From: Pseudoalteromonas piratica | Lineage (GTDB): Bacteria; Pseudomonadota; Gammaproteobacteria; Enterobacterales; Alteromonadaceae | Reading direction: 5' to 3' | Assembly: GCF_000788395.1 (NCBI RefSeq) | Contig: NZ_CP009888.1 | Span: 2,624,001-2,688,000, forward strand | Length of the DNA stretch: 64,000 nt | Shown here: one piece after another, positions 16,564 through 28,422 of the stretch | Layout: each line of letters opens with the position of its first letter | Numbering within the stretch: position 1 is the stretch's first letter | Notes under the pieces: generated by a model | Databases searched by the model: none | Told to the model about the DNA's origin: nothing | The model's input: the letters and a program-made list of their open reading frames with translations, nothing else | Program-made: the position numbers and the translations under genes

Positions 16564-18183
16564 ATGAAAAATAAACGCTTATACGATTCAAGTATCTTAC
16601 TGATAGATGACCAAACATTAGCTTTAAGCTATATGAAACAATCACTTGAAAGCCTTGGCTTTAGTGATATTTCAATTGCTGAGAATGCTAAAATGGCGCT
16701 TGGTCTTTGCCAAGATCACGCTTTTAATCTGGTATTATGTTCATTTAATCTCGGTAAACATAAAGACGGTTATCAACTTTACGAAGAATTAAAAACGAAA
16801 CGTTTAATCAAAAATACCTGCGGCTTTATTTTTGTCAGTGCTGAAACAGACACCAGTTTAGTTCACAGTGTCATTGAACTGCAGCCCGACGATTTCCTTG
16901 CTAAACCCTTTTCGTTAAAAGTGTTTGGTGAACGCATCATAAAGCTGCTCAAACGTAAGCAAGCACTGGCTCAAATTTATGACTTTATTGATGTGGGTAA
17001 TGATTCTAAAGCGCTTCGCTATGTCAATGAGATGCTTTCTGATAGCAGTAAAAATAACCTCTCCCCTATCTTACTCAAACTACGTGGAGAATTATTATTA
17101 CGCTTAAAACGTACTGCAGAGGCCATCGAATTTTTTAAGTCTGTGCTTAACATTCAAAAGTTCACATGGGCACGTGTTGGTCTTGTCGAAGCTTATATCC
17201 AGAACAGTGAATTTACCCAAGCCAAAAACATCTTGGAGATTATGCTGTCAAAAGCAGAAACCCGTTTGGTTGCCTATAACTTACTGGGAAAACTTGAGCT
17301 TTATCTCGAAAACTATGCACAAGCACAACATTACTTAGCACTTGCATCAAAACTCGCCCCCCGCAATATTGACAGGCAAGAAGACCTCATTTTACTCACT
17401 AAATACAATCATGATCATGAAAAGCACTTTAAGGTGAATAAAGAGCTAGTAAAATACGCTAAACACTCAATGCACGATAAACCAGATATCTACCTTAATC
17501 TTGCACGTGCTGGCATTGATTATGCACTCACACTAGATCAAGCAGATTTAGTTAACCGATTAACGCGTCAAAGTAACGAGTGTCTATCAGAACTGCGAAA
17601 ACAATTTCCAGATAGCAAAGCACAAGAACAAATCGATGTGATCAATGCACGTATTCATTATTTAAAAGATGAGCGTTCGAAAGCAATTGCTTTAGTAGAA
17701 CAACTTGAAGATCAACCCATTATTCGATCAGTCGATGACACGCTTGATAAAGCCAAAGCATTTCATGAATTAGGTATGCATTACAAAGCCAATCAGCTAT
17801 TTACTCAATTAGCCGAGCACTGTGAAAAATACCAAAGTGATAATTCTGCGCTTAATGCTTATTTGCAACAAGAACGCCAAGAGCGCGATGAAATCCGTTT
17901 TTCACCGAAAGAGCTTAATAATAATGCGGTGCACAGCTATGAAAAAGGGAAATACGAAGAAGCTCTCAGCTTTTTTACACAAGCATTTCGCGTAATGCCA
18001 AAAAATGCCAATATTGCCCTAAATCTACTGCAAGTGATGCTTGATAATCGACACCCTACCAGCCAAAGTATGAATAAAGACCTTATTTCACACTGTTATG
18101 AAACGGTTCAAAGCGCTAAATTAGATAACGAGCAGCAAGCACGTCTAGAAAAATTAAAACCTATGATTCAATCGGTTTTATAA
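16564..18183 (+). CDS. Receiver-domain protein with C-terminal TPR repeats; phosphoacceptor Asp replaced
   Basis: 539 aa, cytoplasmic. Residues about 9-128 form a CheY-like receiver: acidic pocket LLIDDQ (Asp15/Asp16), Ser/Thr switch in FIFVSAETD, Lys in DDFLAKPFS. The expected phosphoacceptor position reads LVLCSFNLG, with Ser60 (codon TCA) where relatives have Asp, so normal phosphorylation is not expected. The remaining 400 residues are helical with TPR-like repeats (for example VAYNLLGKLELYLENYAQAQ and NNAVHSYEKGKYEEALSFFT), pointing to a protein-interaction scaffold. There is no DNA-binding or enzymatic output domain and no neighbouring kinase. Start ATG at 16564; no strong ribosome site was seen. 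Confidence 0.82.
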   Translation: MKNKRLYDSSILLIDDQTLALSYMKQSLESLGFSDISIAENAKMALGLCQDHAFNLVLCSFNLGKHKDGYQLYEELKTKRLIKNTCGFIFVSAETDTSLVHSVIELQPDDFLAKPFSLKVFGERIIKLLKRKQALAQIYDFIDVGNDSKALRYVNEMLSDSSKNNLSPILLKLRGELLLRLKRTAEAIEFFKSVLNIQKFTWARVGLVEAYIQNSEFTQAKNILEIMLSKAETRLVAYNLLGKLELYLENYAQAQHYLALASKLAPRNIDRQEDLILLTKYNHDHEKHFKVNKELVKYAKHSMHDKPDIYLNLARAGIDYALTLDQADLVNRLTRQSNECLSELRKQFPDSKAQEQIDVINARIHYLKDERSKAIALVEQLEDQPIIRSVDDTLDKAKAFHELGMHYKANQLFTQLAEHCEKYQSDNSALNAYLQQERQERDEIRFSPKELNNNAVHSYEKGKYEEALSFFTQAFRVMPKNANIALNLLQVMLDNRHPTSQSMNKDLISHCYETVQSAKLDNEQQARLEKLKPMIQSVL

Positions 18184-18186
18184 TTA

Positions 18187-18669
18187 CTAATCTTTGTCTT
18201 TTTCTTCTGGCTCAGGCCACTCGTTAAAATATACACTTAAATAACGACTTTTAAGTAGGTATAGCCCTGCCCAACTGAGCAATACCAATTGCACGGCCAA
18301 GCCTATTGAAAAGCTATAATATTGGCTTTTTGCCTGCAACAATGACCAGGTTAAGTCCATCACCACATTAGCAAGTAACAACCAGCGCGCATACCGCCAA
18401 ATAGACTTAGGCCATTGCATTGCATTTGGGCGCCTAAATAAATAACAAAAAGTCACCAAAATACTTATGGCAGCGATAGCAAGGGCAACAAAAAACTGTT
18501 GTTTTTGCGGGTAGAAAATCGCCATCAAGTTTAAATCTTCACGTCGCGATGCTGCTGCAAATAACCACAAGATATATGGTCTTAGCAGTAGCACCAGCAC
18601 CAAGATAAAACCTAATGGGGCACGAAAAAAGCCGTTTTTATCCCAATATTCAGGTCCAAACCGGCTCAT
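18187..18669 (-). CDS. DUF2919 family inner-membrane protein (YfeZ-like)
   Basis: 160 aa with four hydrophobic segments and a charged C-terminus (WPEPEEKDKD). The N-terminal pattern YWDKNGFFRAPLGF followed by a first helix ending in RPYILW resembles the DUF2919/YfeZ family; function unknown. It overlaps the end of the upstream DUF3392 gene by four bases (ATGA), so the two are probably co-translated downstream of ligA. Confidence 0.72.
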   Translation of the reverse strand: MSRFGPEYWDKNGFFRAPLGFILVLVLLLRPYILWLFAAASRREDLNLMAIFYPQKQQFFVALAIAAISILVTFCYLFRRPNAMQWPKSIWRYARWLLLANVVMDLTWSLLQAKSQYYSFSIGLAVQLVLLSWAGLYLLKSRYLSVYFNEWPEPEEKDKD

Positions 18670-19010
18670 ACTTGATTTTTCCTATCAGCCAGCACACCAA
18701 GAACAACAAAAAGTGAAAAGACTAAAAGTGGTAAAAAGCCTCGCTCGATTTGGTGAAACAATCGCACTAAATAAGGGCTTACAAAAACAATTAAGCTACC
18801 AACCCCTATGCCCGTAACAAGAATAAAAACCAAAGTCCGCGCAAAAAAGTTACGCTGACCAATTAAACGTTTTACTGCCTTGTTAAGACTCGCACCGTAT
18901 ATCGCAGTTAAACAAATTAAGGCGATTAATACTATTTGGCTTAGATAAGGTGAAAGCCAAGTGGCAACTTGGCTATTTAATGATGAAAAAAAGCTCACAA
19001 TTTCTGACAT
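18666..19010 (-). CDS. DUF3392 family membrane protein
   Basis: 114 aa with three membrane segments; the sequence WLSPYLSQIVLIALICLTAI and the basic loop NKAVKRLIGQRNF fit the DUF3392 family, function unknown. It lies three bases after the ligA stop and overlaps the next gene by four bases, forming a ligA-DUF3392-DUF2919 unit. Confidence 0.75.
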   Translation of the reverse strand: MSEIVSFFSSLNSQVATWLSPYLSQIVLIALICLTAIYGASLNKAVKRLIGQRNFFARTLVFILVTGIGVGSLIVFVSPYLVRLFHQIERGFLPLLVFSLFVVLGVLADRKNQV

Positions 19011-19013
19011 TGG

Positions 19014-21095
<2,082 letters not shown>

Positions 21096-21821
21096 TTATA
21101 GACCGTCAAACTCTCTAATTTTTTCCACGTACTGCCTTACTGTTGCAACATCAAGTTCTTGACGATTATGGTCTAAAATTGTTGCACTGAATTCATCGGC
21201 AATTTTCTTTGCTGCACTGTGAAGCATATTGAATGATGGTAAGCTGTCACCTGCACAAGGTAACGTCATAAATAAGCTTACGCCTTCAGTTGAGAATTGC
21301 TCCATATTGTCAATATCAAACGTGCCAGGGTTAAACATGTTTGCTAAACGGAATAATACCGGACCTTGGCCAGATGCGTCTTCATGACGATTAAAAAAAC
21401 CGTCTTCAGAATACTTAAAGCCCAGAGTCAGTAACAAGGGTAATAGCGAAGACCCCTGCATAGGTAAACCCTCTTCCGTTTGAATATGGATAATAATGTA
21501 ATCTTGCACCGCTGTTTTGCCATCTTCAGCCTGTTCTGGCTCATTAGCAACTTCAGGCTGAGGCTCATCGTCATCAATTGTAATGGATAGATCACCCAGT
21601 TCTGGCTCATCATTTACATGTAACTTGGCATCAACTTGAGGTTCGATTGCTGCACTCTTAGTGGTAGCAGGAGCAACATCGTCCTTGTTGGGTGCTTCAC
21701 TTGGTTCTTGAACAAGTGTACGGCTGTCATTTTTACGAATCGACCAAAGGCCATGAAGCAGTACGCCGCCAATTACTAACGCACCACCAATAATTAACAC
21801 CCACCTTAGTTCGTCACTCAT
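21096..21821 (-). CDS. zipA: Cell division protein ZipA
   Basis: Inner-membrane protein that tethers FtsZ at the division site. 241 aa, on the short side for the family. Residues about 6-26 form the N-terminal anchor (WVLIIGGALVIGGVLLHGLW), then a basic patch and an acidic, variable linker, then the FtsZ-binding ZipA_C domain from about residue 105 (YIIIHIQTEEGLPMQGSSLL to the end). It lies between smc and ligA, the usual gammaproteobacterial pairing with ligA. Confidence 0.94.
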   Translation of the reverse strand: MSDELRWVLIIGGALVIGGVLLHGLWSIRKNDSRTLVQEPSEAPNKDDVAPATTKSAAIEPQVDAKLHVNDEPELGDLSITIDDDEPQPEVANEPEQAEDGKTAVQDYIIIHIQTEEGLPMQGSSLLPLLLTLGFKYSEDGFFNRHEDASGQGPVLFRLANMFNPGTFDIDNMEQFSTEGVSLFMTLPCAGDSLPSFNMLHSAAKKIADEFSATILDHNRQELDVATVRQYVEKIREFDGL

Positions 21822-21957
21822 TCAAGTACCCTTAAATTATAATTTTTTCCGATTTACAAAATTATTAAGCAAGCGCTGATTAATTTCAACTGCTTATGCT
21901 TAGCAATGCAAAGAGATAAGACTAGTTGCCGATAAATTATACCAATTCGAGTTGATA

Positions 21958-24900
21958 TTAAGCAGACTCTGACATTTCTAGCGCTTTCTCAATATCAACC
22001 GCCACAACTCGTGATACACCGGGCTCCGCCATAGTGACACCAGTTAAGCGCGCTGCCATTTCCATGGCAATCTTATTGTGACTAATATACACAAATTGCA
22101 CGTCTTGTGACATTTCTTCCACCAAACGACAAAAACGTCCAACATTGGCATCATCCAATGGCGCATCCACTTCGTCTAACATGCAAAATGGTGCAGGATT
22201 CAATTGGAAGATTGAAAAGACCAGCGACAACGCCGTTAAGGCTTTTTCACCACCACTTAATAAATGAATGGTGGCGTTCTTTTTACCCGGAGGCCTTGCC
22301 ATAATAGCCACGCCGGTTTCCAATAAATCATCAGATGTTAGTTCAAGATAAGCTGAGCCGCCGCCAAACACTTTTGGAAATAAGTCTTGTAAGCCACTAT
22401 TAACTTGATCAAATGTTGCTTTAAAACGCTGTTTTGTCTCGCGATCAATTTTAATAATTGCAGACTCTAACGTTTCTAAGGCGCTCACTAAGTCGTCATA
22501 CTGCTGATCTAGATAATTTTTACGCGCAGAAGCTTTATCAAACTCTTCAATAGCCGCTAAATTGATTGCCCCAAGCTGACTAATCTCATTGGAAACTTTG
22601 CTTAACTGGCCTTGTAGTGTCGTCAGTTTGGTATCTTCTGGCAAATCTGCGATGACATCTTTCAACTGTGTGTTTAATTCAGCCAATGGGGCGAGCGCTG
22701 CTTCTGATTTTAATTGGAAGCTTTGTTGCTCTAAAACAATACTTTGCTTTGTTTGTTTAAGCGATTCTAGTTTTTCTTGCTCGGAGCCAATGCCTGACTC
22801 TGCTTGTTTAAGCTTTTCTTTAGCATCTTCTAAAGCCAGCTGTTTCTGTTGTTTTTGCTCTATTTGCTGTTCAAGCAGCAAATGTTGCTCAGCAATAGTC
22901 TCATCAAGTTCGACTAGCGGCATTTGCACGTCTTCAAGCGTCAGCTTTGCTTCTTCAAGCTGTTCATTTAATTCGTCATAACGCGTACTAAATTGGTTTA
23001 GCTTAGATTCGCTTAGCACGATTTGATTTTGCATTGTTTGCAAATGTAACTGCACTTTATGACACTGACTTTTTTCGCCTTCAAATGCCGTTTGTAATTG
23101 ACGGGTGACTAGCTTGGCATTGTGATAAGCTGCCTCAAAATGTGTTTGACGCTCTTTACTCTCGGCTTGCTTTTTGATTATGTCTTCGAGCTCTGTTACG
23201 AGGGGAGTTTTATTATCGCTAAGTAACTGTAATTGCGCTTCAAGCTCCGCCTGTTTGTTTGATACTGTATTAAGTTGCAAGTTGATTTCATCAAAGCGTT
23301 TTTCGCTAAACGAATATTCTGCGCGGCTTTGCGTCAACTCACGGTCGATTAATGCAAACGCGCTGTTTAATTCTTTTTGCTGACTTTGCAGGGATTCGAC
23401 CAAAGACTGCTGAGCAGTCAATGTTTTTTGCGCCGATTGCAATTGCAGTTCACTTTCAGGAATTGATAACTCAATCTCTTTGAGTAATTGGTGTTTAACT
23501 AAAAGTGAATTATCGTGATCAAATTGACAAGGTAAAAACCAATTGTCTCCACGTAAGTTACCTTTTGAATCAACAGCAAAATGAAATTCGCCTTGCCAAA
23601 AATCGTCGTTTAATGCATTCACATCATCAACCACGGCAATCAGGTTAAAGTAACTTGGGTAAGCACCTTCCATCACTTTTTCAGCTAATGAGCCAATCGT
23701 CACCTGCATTGCTTGTTGCCAAATCTGTGGCTGAATTAAGTCTTGATCTAATTGTTCAACACGATGCGCAAAGCGTAAATTGAATAAGCTTGCTTCAACT
23801 GCCAGATGCCAGTCTTGGCCTACTTTCAATGATGGGAGCAAGTTAGCCACTGATGATGAATTGTCATTATGCTCATTCAAAACCAGTGCTAAGGCATCGC
23901 GTTTAGTGAGTAATGACTGTAACTGATGTTCAGCCTCTGTCATCTGGGTATGCTTTTCAGCCAACGCCTTTTGCGCAGTCGCGACTTCACCATTAAGCTC
24001 TGACAAATTATTGCTAACCTGTTCATGCCTTGCTTGAATTTGGTCGAGTTTAAAAGTAGCCAACTTGGTTTCAAGAGTTACATATTGTTCTTGAAGTGCA
24101 GCTTTTTGCTCACATTGTGCTAATTTTTGCTGCGTAAACCTTGCTTCTTGCACTTCTAGCGAAGACAGTGAAGATTGCAGCGATTGCTGTTCTTGAACTA
24201 GTCCGTTATTGTCACCTAAGCTGACTTGATACGCGCTATAAAGCTCATCTTGTTGTGCTTTTTGCTCTTCATATTTTGCCAAGCTTAATTCAACTAATTC
24301 CTCATACTGTTCGAGCTCAGCTTGGCACAGTGCAAGTTGTTCTTGCTGATCTTGATAATTATCTTTCGTTTCAAGCTGGTCTTGATCGAGCTGTTTAAAT
24401 TGTTTTTGTAATTGGCCAATACGCTGACTTAATTGGACTTTCTGAGCTTGCTTATGAATTTTATCCTGCTCATCCCGGGCTAATTTATTACGCAACTGAA
24501 ACTCTTGATGCTGCGCATCATTGAGCAGGTCATTGGCTTGCTCAATGGCTAATTTTAACGCCGAAATAACATCATCATGGCCAGTATGGGCTTCAGTTAA
24601 AAAGCCAATCTGCTCATCGATATCACTTAATTTCGCTTCACTTTCCAACAATTTTTGCTGTAGCGACTGCCATTTGAGTACGCAAATTTGCGCCTTTAAG
24701 GTACGCTCTTTGGATTTTGCCGTGGTGTAGATACGCGCTTTATCAGCTTGCTCCGTTAATACATTAAGCTGGTTTTCAAGCTCGTTGCGTAAATCAAGTA
24801 ATCGCTCAAGGTTATCGCGTGTACTATTTAGACGTGTTTGCGTTTCTCTGCGTCTTTCTTTGTACTTTGAAACGCCCGCAGCTTCTTCCAAAAAAATACG

Positions 24901-25380
24901 TAAATCTTGCGGTTTACTCTCAATTAAACGCGAGATCATGCCCTGTTCGATAATTGCATAACTACGTGGACCAAGCCCAGTACCGAGAAAAATATCGGTA
25001 ATATCACGTTTGCGACATTTCTCGCCGTTGAGGTAATACTGAGATACACCCTCTCGCGTCACTAAGCGTTTAATCGCTATTTGATTACGCGATGCCAATG
25101 TGCCAGGCAAACGCCCTTCGGTATTATCAAACAGTAACTCAACAGATGCTTGAGAAACTGGTTTACGTTCTGTTGAGCCATTAAAGATAACATCTGTCAT
25201 GGCATCACCACGTAAGTTCTTTGCTGAACTTTCACCCAATACCCAGCGTACAGCATCGATTACGTTTGATTTACCACAGCCATTTGGACCTACAACACAG
25301 GTCATTTGGTCTGGAAATGGAATTTTGCTTGGCTCAACAAACGATTTGAAACCCGCGAGCTTAATTGAGGCTAGACGCAT
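21958..25380 (-). CDS. smc: Chromosome segregation protein SMC
   Basis: Large ATPase that organises the chromosome together with ScpA and ScpB. 1140 aa. N-terminal Walker A in VGPNGCGKSNVIDAVRWVLG (about residues 30-50), long coiled coils from about 170 to 500 and 650 to 1000 with the hinge between (about 505-640, including AYPSYFNLIAVVDDV), then the C-terminal ABC half with the signature LSGGEKALTALSLVF and Walker B FCMLDEVDAPLDD. Having SMC rather than MukB excludes enterics and Vibrio. ATG at 25380, divergent from cysZ. Confidence 0.97.
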   Translation of the reverse strand: MRLASIKLAGFKSFVEPSKIPFPDQMTCVVGPNGCGKSNVIDAVRWVLGESSAKNLRGDAMTDVIFNGSTERKPVSQASVELLFDNTEGRLPGTLASRNQIAIKRLVTREGVSQYYLNGEKCRKRDITDIFLGTGLGPRSYAIIEQGMISRLIESKPQDLRIFLEEAAGVSKYKERRRETQTRLNSTRDNLERLLDLRNELENQLNVLTEQADKARIYTTAKSKERTLKAQICVLKWQSLQQKLLESEAKLSDIDEQIGFLTEAHTGHDDVISALKLAIEQANDLLNDAQHQEFQLRNKLARDEQDKIHKQAQKVQLSQRIGQLQKQFKQLDQDQLETKDNYQDQQEQLALCQAELEQYEELVELSLAKYEEQKAQQDELYSAYQVSLGDNNGLVQEQQSLQSSLSSLEVQEARFTQQKLAQCEQKAALQEQYVTLETKLATFKLDQIQARHEQVSNNLSELNGEVATAQKALAEKHTQMTEAEHQLQSLLTKRDALALVLNEHNDNSSSVANLLPSLKVGQDWHLAVEASLFNLRFAHRVEQLDQDLIQPQIWQQAMQVTIGSLAEKVMEGAYPSYFNLIAVVDDVNALNDDFWQGEFHFAVDSKGNLRGDNWFLPCQFDHDNSLLVKHQLLKEIELSIPESELQLQSAQKTLTAQQSLVESLQSQQKELNSAFALIDRELTQSRAEYSFSEKRFDEINLQLNTVSNKQAELEAQLQLLSDNKTPLVTELEDIIKKQAESKERQTHFEAAYHNAKLVTRQLQTAFEGEKSQCHKVQLHLQTMQNQIVLSESKLNQFSTRYDELNEQLEEAKLTLEDVQMPLVELDETIAEQHLLLEQQIEQKQQKQLALEDAKEKLKQAESGIGSEQEKLESLKQTKQSIVLEQQSFQLKSEAALAPLAELNTQLKDVIADLPEDTKLTTLQGQLSKVSNEISQLGAINLAAIEEFDKASARKNYLDQQYDDLVSALETLESAIIKIDRETKQRFKATFDQVNSGLQDLFPKVFGGGSAYLELTSDDLLETGVAIMARPPGKKNATIHLLSGGEKALTALSLVFSIFQLNPAPFCMLDEVDAPLDDANVGRFCRLVEEMSQDVQFVYISHNKIAMEMAARLTGVTMAEPGVSRVVAVDIEKALEMSESA

Positions 25381-25544
25381 TATATTCTTATTTGACTGTC
25401 TATTTGATGAGAATATTAAAACTCAACTTTATCAGATTTACCCTAATTGAAACAACTTGTAACGCTTAACAGTAAAATCTGGTTTAAAGCCACTTATCGA
25501 CTTATTATACTAACAAGGTTAGTCATTGTTTTTTGGAGTTTTCC

Positions 25545-26273
25545 ATGCAGTTAGGAAAAGGGTTCGAATATTTTTTATCGGGCTTTAGTTTAATTAGCCA
25601 AAAAGGGCTAAAGCGCTTTGTGCTGATCCCTCTGCTAATCAACTTTGTGCTCTTTGGTAGCTCACTGTTTTTTATCATCGGTTGGATTGAGCAAGGTGTT
25701 AACTACGTCAACAGCTACCTGCCGGACTTTTTATCTTGGCTGGAATTCATTATTTGGCCGATTGCGTTACTTTTAGTGCTCTTTATCTATTCCATGGTCT
25801 TTACCGTTATAACCAACTTTATTGCGGCGCCGTTTAATGGTTTGCTCAGTGAAAAAGTAGAGCTTTATTTAACCGGACAACGTGTCAATGACGATGGTTT
25901 AGCAGACTTACTCAAAGATGTGCCGCGTATGCTCGGCCGCGAACTGTCAAAGTTGGTTTATTATTTACCTAAGGCATTGCTGTTTTTAATTTTATTGTTA
26001 TTTATCCCAGTGTTTGGTCAAGTGATGTGGTTTTTATTTAGTGCCTGGATGTTTGCGGTGCAATACATTGATTACCCGTTCGATAATCATAAAATCCCGT
26101 TTGGTGAAGCGCGACAACATTTAAAACACAAGCAAGGCTTAAGTTATGGCTTTGGTACTGCCGTGTTAATTTTTAGCATGATACCAATTGTAAACTTAAT
26201 TGTTATGCCTGTGGCGGTGTGTGGTGCAACACGTTTATTTGTTGAAAACTATCGTATTAATTACCGTGCTTAG
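25545..26273 (+). CDS. cysZ: CysZ sulfate permease / EI24-domain protein
   Basis: Inner-membrane protein for high-affinity sulfate uptake feeding cysteine synthesis. 242 aa from the ATG at 25545, which has GGAG at 25535-25538; the upstream TTG at 25533 overlaps this ribosome site and is unlikely. The family pattern is clear: GFEYFLSGFSLISQKGLKRF at the N-terminus, several long hydrophobic segments, the central TNFIAAPFNGLLSEKVE, and DYPFDNHKIPFGEARQHLK. It is transcribed alone, divergent from smc. Confidence 0.92.
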   Translation: MQLGKGFEYFLSGFSLISQKGLKRFVLIPLLINFVLFGSSLFFIIGWIEQGVNYVNSYLPDFLSWLEFIIWPIALLLVLFIYSMVFTVITNFIAAPFNGLLSEKVELYLTGQRVNDDGLADLLKDVPRMLGRELSKLVYYLPKALLFLILLLFIPVFGQVMWFLFSAWMFAVQYIDYPFDNHKIPFGEARQHLKHKQGLSYGFGTAVLIFSMIPIVNLIVMPVAVCGATRLFVENYRINYRA

Positions 26274-26287
26274 ATGCTAACACTCAC

Positions 26288-26315
26288 AAAAAAGGCTGCA
26301 ATTGCAGCCTTTTTT
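26288..26315. terminator. Bidirectional intrinsic terminator
   Basis: Perfect stem GGCTGCA-AT-TGCAGCC flanked by AAAAAA and TTTTTT, serving the convergent cysZ and rlmM. Confidence 0.93.
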
Positions 26316-26335
26316 AATTTGAGTACCTTTCACAA

Positions 26336-27421
26336 TTAACTGTATACGTTTTGTGGCACTTTTAAGATTTGAATATGCACTGTAATTTCTTCACGGTCAT
26401 GATACAAATGCTTTGCTTGCAGTTCATATTTAATGTTGTACTTAGTCAATTCTTCATGAATTAAGTTTAAACACTGATAAACTGCATCAAAACGCTTTTT
26501 CATCGGCAACTTTAAGTTAAAAATTTGCTCTTTTACAAAACCGTTTACCGCCCAATCAATCATTAAGTTTGCCACTTTAATTGGTTTTTCAACCATATCA
26601 CAAACCAACCAATCAATATTGCGCTTATCCGGACGGAATTTAAAGCCATCTTCACGTTTATGCTTAACCTGACCTGTTTCCATCAGCGATTCAGCCATAG
26701 GGCCATTATCAATCGCTTGCACCATCATGCCACGACGAACTAGTTGATAAGTCCAACCACCAGGACAAGCACCTAAGTCAACACCACGCATGCCTGGTTG
26801 CAAACGCGATTCATGCTCATCTTTTGGCACAAATACATGAAATGCTTCATCTAATTTTAGTGTCGAACGGCTTGGCGCATCTTTAGGCATTCGCAAACGT
26901 GGAATACCCATGTAAAACGGCGAATTGTTGTAGCTATAAGAAAAACCAACATACGCTGCACTGTTAGATAAAAACATAACATGCAATACAGGACGGTTCT
27001 TAACTTCGTTTGCTAGTAATGTCTCTTGTGCTACCAGTGCCTTTCTTAATGGCACTGAAAACTTTTTACAAAACTTTTGTAGCTCTTTTCCATCATTAGT
27101 ATCAGGTGTTTCTACGCGTAATTCACCACATAATGGAAACTCTTCAACCGCTGCTGAAATCGCTGATACACGATCTTCAATTGGCATTTTGTCAACAAGT
27201 TGACCTACAAACCACTGGCGGGCAAATACCATTTCTTTGAATGGCAATTTACGCACAACGACTTCCGCTTCTAATGGGTCATAACAGTTAAAGGTAATAT
27301 AGCCGCTGTTGTCTTTCGCTTTTACGAATCCACCAATTTCACGCAGCGCTGCGTGATGGCTGATTTCCGCTGCACAGTCATTTTCAAAACCCGGTCGACA
27401 ATAAATTACAATCGCTGACAT
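26336..27421 (-). CDS. rlmM: 23S rRNA 2'-O-ribose C2498 methyltransferase
   Basis: Methylates C2498 of 23S rRNA with S-adenosylmethionine. 361 aa from the ATG at 27421, preceded by AAGTGAG; a GTG three codons earlier is the alternative. A THUMP-like N-terminal region (IYCRPGFENDCAAEISHHA) is followed by a Rossmann methyltransferase domain with the SAM motif GMRGVDLGACPGGWTYQLVR (about residue 220) and the conserved WLVCDMVEKP. It is last in a gcvA-hydrolase-ygdD-rlmM unit that matches the enteric gcvA-ygdD-rlmM order. Confidence 0.95.
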   Translation of the reverse strand: MSAIVIYCRPGFENDCAAEISHHAALREIGGFVKAKDNSGYITFNCYDPLEAEVVVRKLPFKEMVFARQWFVGQLVDKMPIEDRVSAISAAVEEFPLCGELRVETPDTNDGKELQKFCKKFSVPLRKALVAQETLLANEVKNRPVLHVMFLSNSAAYVGFSYSYNNSPFYMGIPRLRMPKDAPSRSTLKLDEAFHVFVPKDEHESRLQPGMRGVDLGACPGGWTYQLVRRGMMVQAIDNGPMAESLMETGQVKHKREDGFKFRPDKRNIDWLVCDMVEKPIKVANLMIDWAVNGFVKEQIFNLKLPMKKRFDAVYQCLNLIHEELTKYNIKYELQAKHLYHDREEITVHIQILKVPQNVYS

Positions 27422-27430
27422 TTTTCTCAC

Positions 27431-27811
27431 TTACTTAGTTTGAGCTGACTGATGCTTTACAACAGTGATGATGAAGAGCAACCAACTCACAATAAAACAC
27501 ACGCCACCAATTGGCGTAATTGGGCCAAAAATTTTGTTACTCGTTGTTGCCAACAAGTATAGGCTGCCACTAAAAAAGACAACACCTAACATAGCAAAAA
27601 TGCTGGCCCATTTTAATTTGTATCCCAAATGGCTCAATATACCGAACACAATAAGCGCTATGCCGTGCATAAACTGATAATCAACACCGGTATGAAACAC
27701 CGCAATCATACTTGGGCTAATATGCGACTTAAGCCCATGTGCAGCAAACGCACCTAGCATCACTGCAAGCCCACATAATGTGCCGCCTGTCGCTAAGATA
27801 AGCTTATTCAT
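27431..27811 (-). CDS. ygdD: DUF423 family inner-membrane protein (YgdD)
   Basis: 126 aa, four hydrophobic segments. The N-terminal GLAVMLGAFAAHGLK and the following FHTGVDYQFMHGIALIVFG are the DUF423 signature; the biochemical function is unknown. It overlaps the end of the hydrolase gene by four bases (ATGA) and is nine bases from rlmM, so it is part of the same transcript. Confidence 0.9.
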   Translation of the reverse strand: MNKLILATGGTLCGLAVMLGAFAAHGLKSHISPSMIAVFHTGVDYQFMHGIALIVFGILSHLGYKLKWASIFAMLGVVFFSGSLYLLATTSNKIFGPITPIGGVCFIVSWLLFIITVVKHQSAQTK

Positions 27812-28422
27812 AGTTGTTTTGCGATAAATTGAGATGCAAATTCAGCAGCTGTTTGCCAATTTTGCTGTTGGGTTAAACCACTCGCTTTTCGAGGTACTAA
27901 TGAATGGTCCCCATCAGGGATCCAATAAGTAGTCACATTATCGCATATTGGATAACTTTCTACCTCATCTTTTTTACCAAAGGTATCACGTTCCCCTTGA
28001 ATTATTGCAAGTGGCGCTTTTAGATCCGGAAAATGTTCAATTCTCAGTTTGTCGAGTTTACCCGGAGGGTGGAAAGGATAACCAAATGCTAGCACCCCTT
28101 TAACGTCCACATCACACGCAAGCATTGATGCCATTCGACCACCCATCGATTTACCACCAATAAATAAAGGCAAATCAGGCTCTGCGTTTGCAATCACTTT
28201 ATGAAAGTATTCAAGTAACTTAGGAGCACGTTGCGGTGGCCGTTTTTTACCTTCAACTTTTACTTGTTGCATATATTCAAAATCAAATAAGCCGACATTA
28301 ATACCCAATTGCGCTAACTTACCTGCCATAGTCACCATAAATTCAGAATCCATACCTGCACCGGCACCATGAGCAAAAATAAGTTGCGCTGAGGGATTGT
28401 CAGCTTTTATCCAGTTAATCAT
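27808..28422 (-). CDS. KANL3/Tex30-type alpha/beta hydrolase
   Basis: 204 aa from the ATG at 28422, with AGG seven bases upstream; it overlaps the last codons of the LysR gene (AATGATTAA). Single-domain alpha/beta hydrolase, probably cytoplasmic: FAHGAGAGMDSEFM near the N-terminus, the nucleophile elbow GGKSMGGRM (Ser), an Asp candidate in IIQGERDTFG and the His in PDGDHSLVPRK. The order of motifs matches the KANL3/Tex30 or dienelactone-hydrolase-related family; the substrate is unknown. It is inserted between gcvA and ygdD, which are adjacent in enterics. Confidence 0.82.
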   Translation of the reverse strand: MINWIKADNPSAQLIFAHGAGAGMDSEFMVTMAGKLAQLGINVGLFDFEYMQQVKVEGKKRPPQRAPKLLEYFHKVIANAEPDLPLFIGGKSMGGRMASMLACDVDVKGVLAFGYPFHPPGKLDKLRIEHFPDLKAPLAIIQGERDTFGKKDEVESYPICDNVTTYWIPDGDHSLVPRKASGLTQQQNWQTAAEFASQFIAKQL

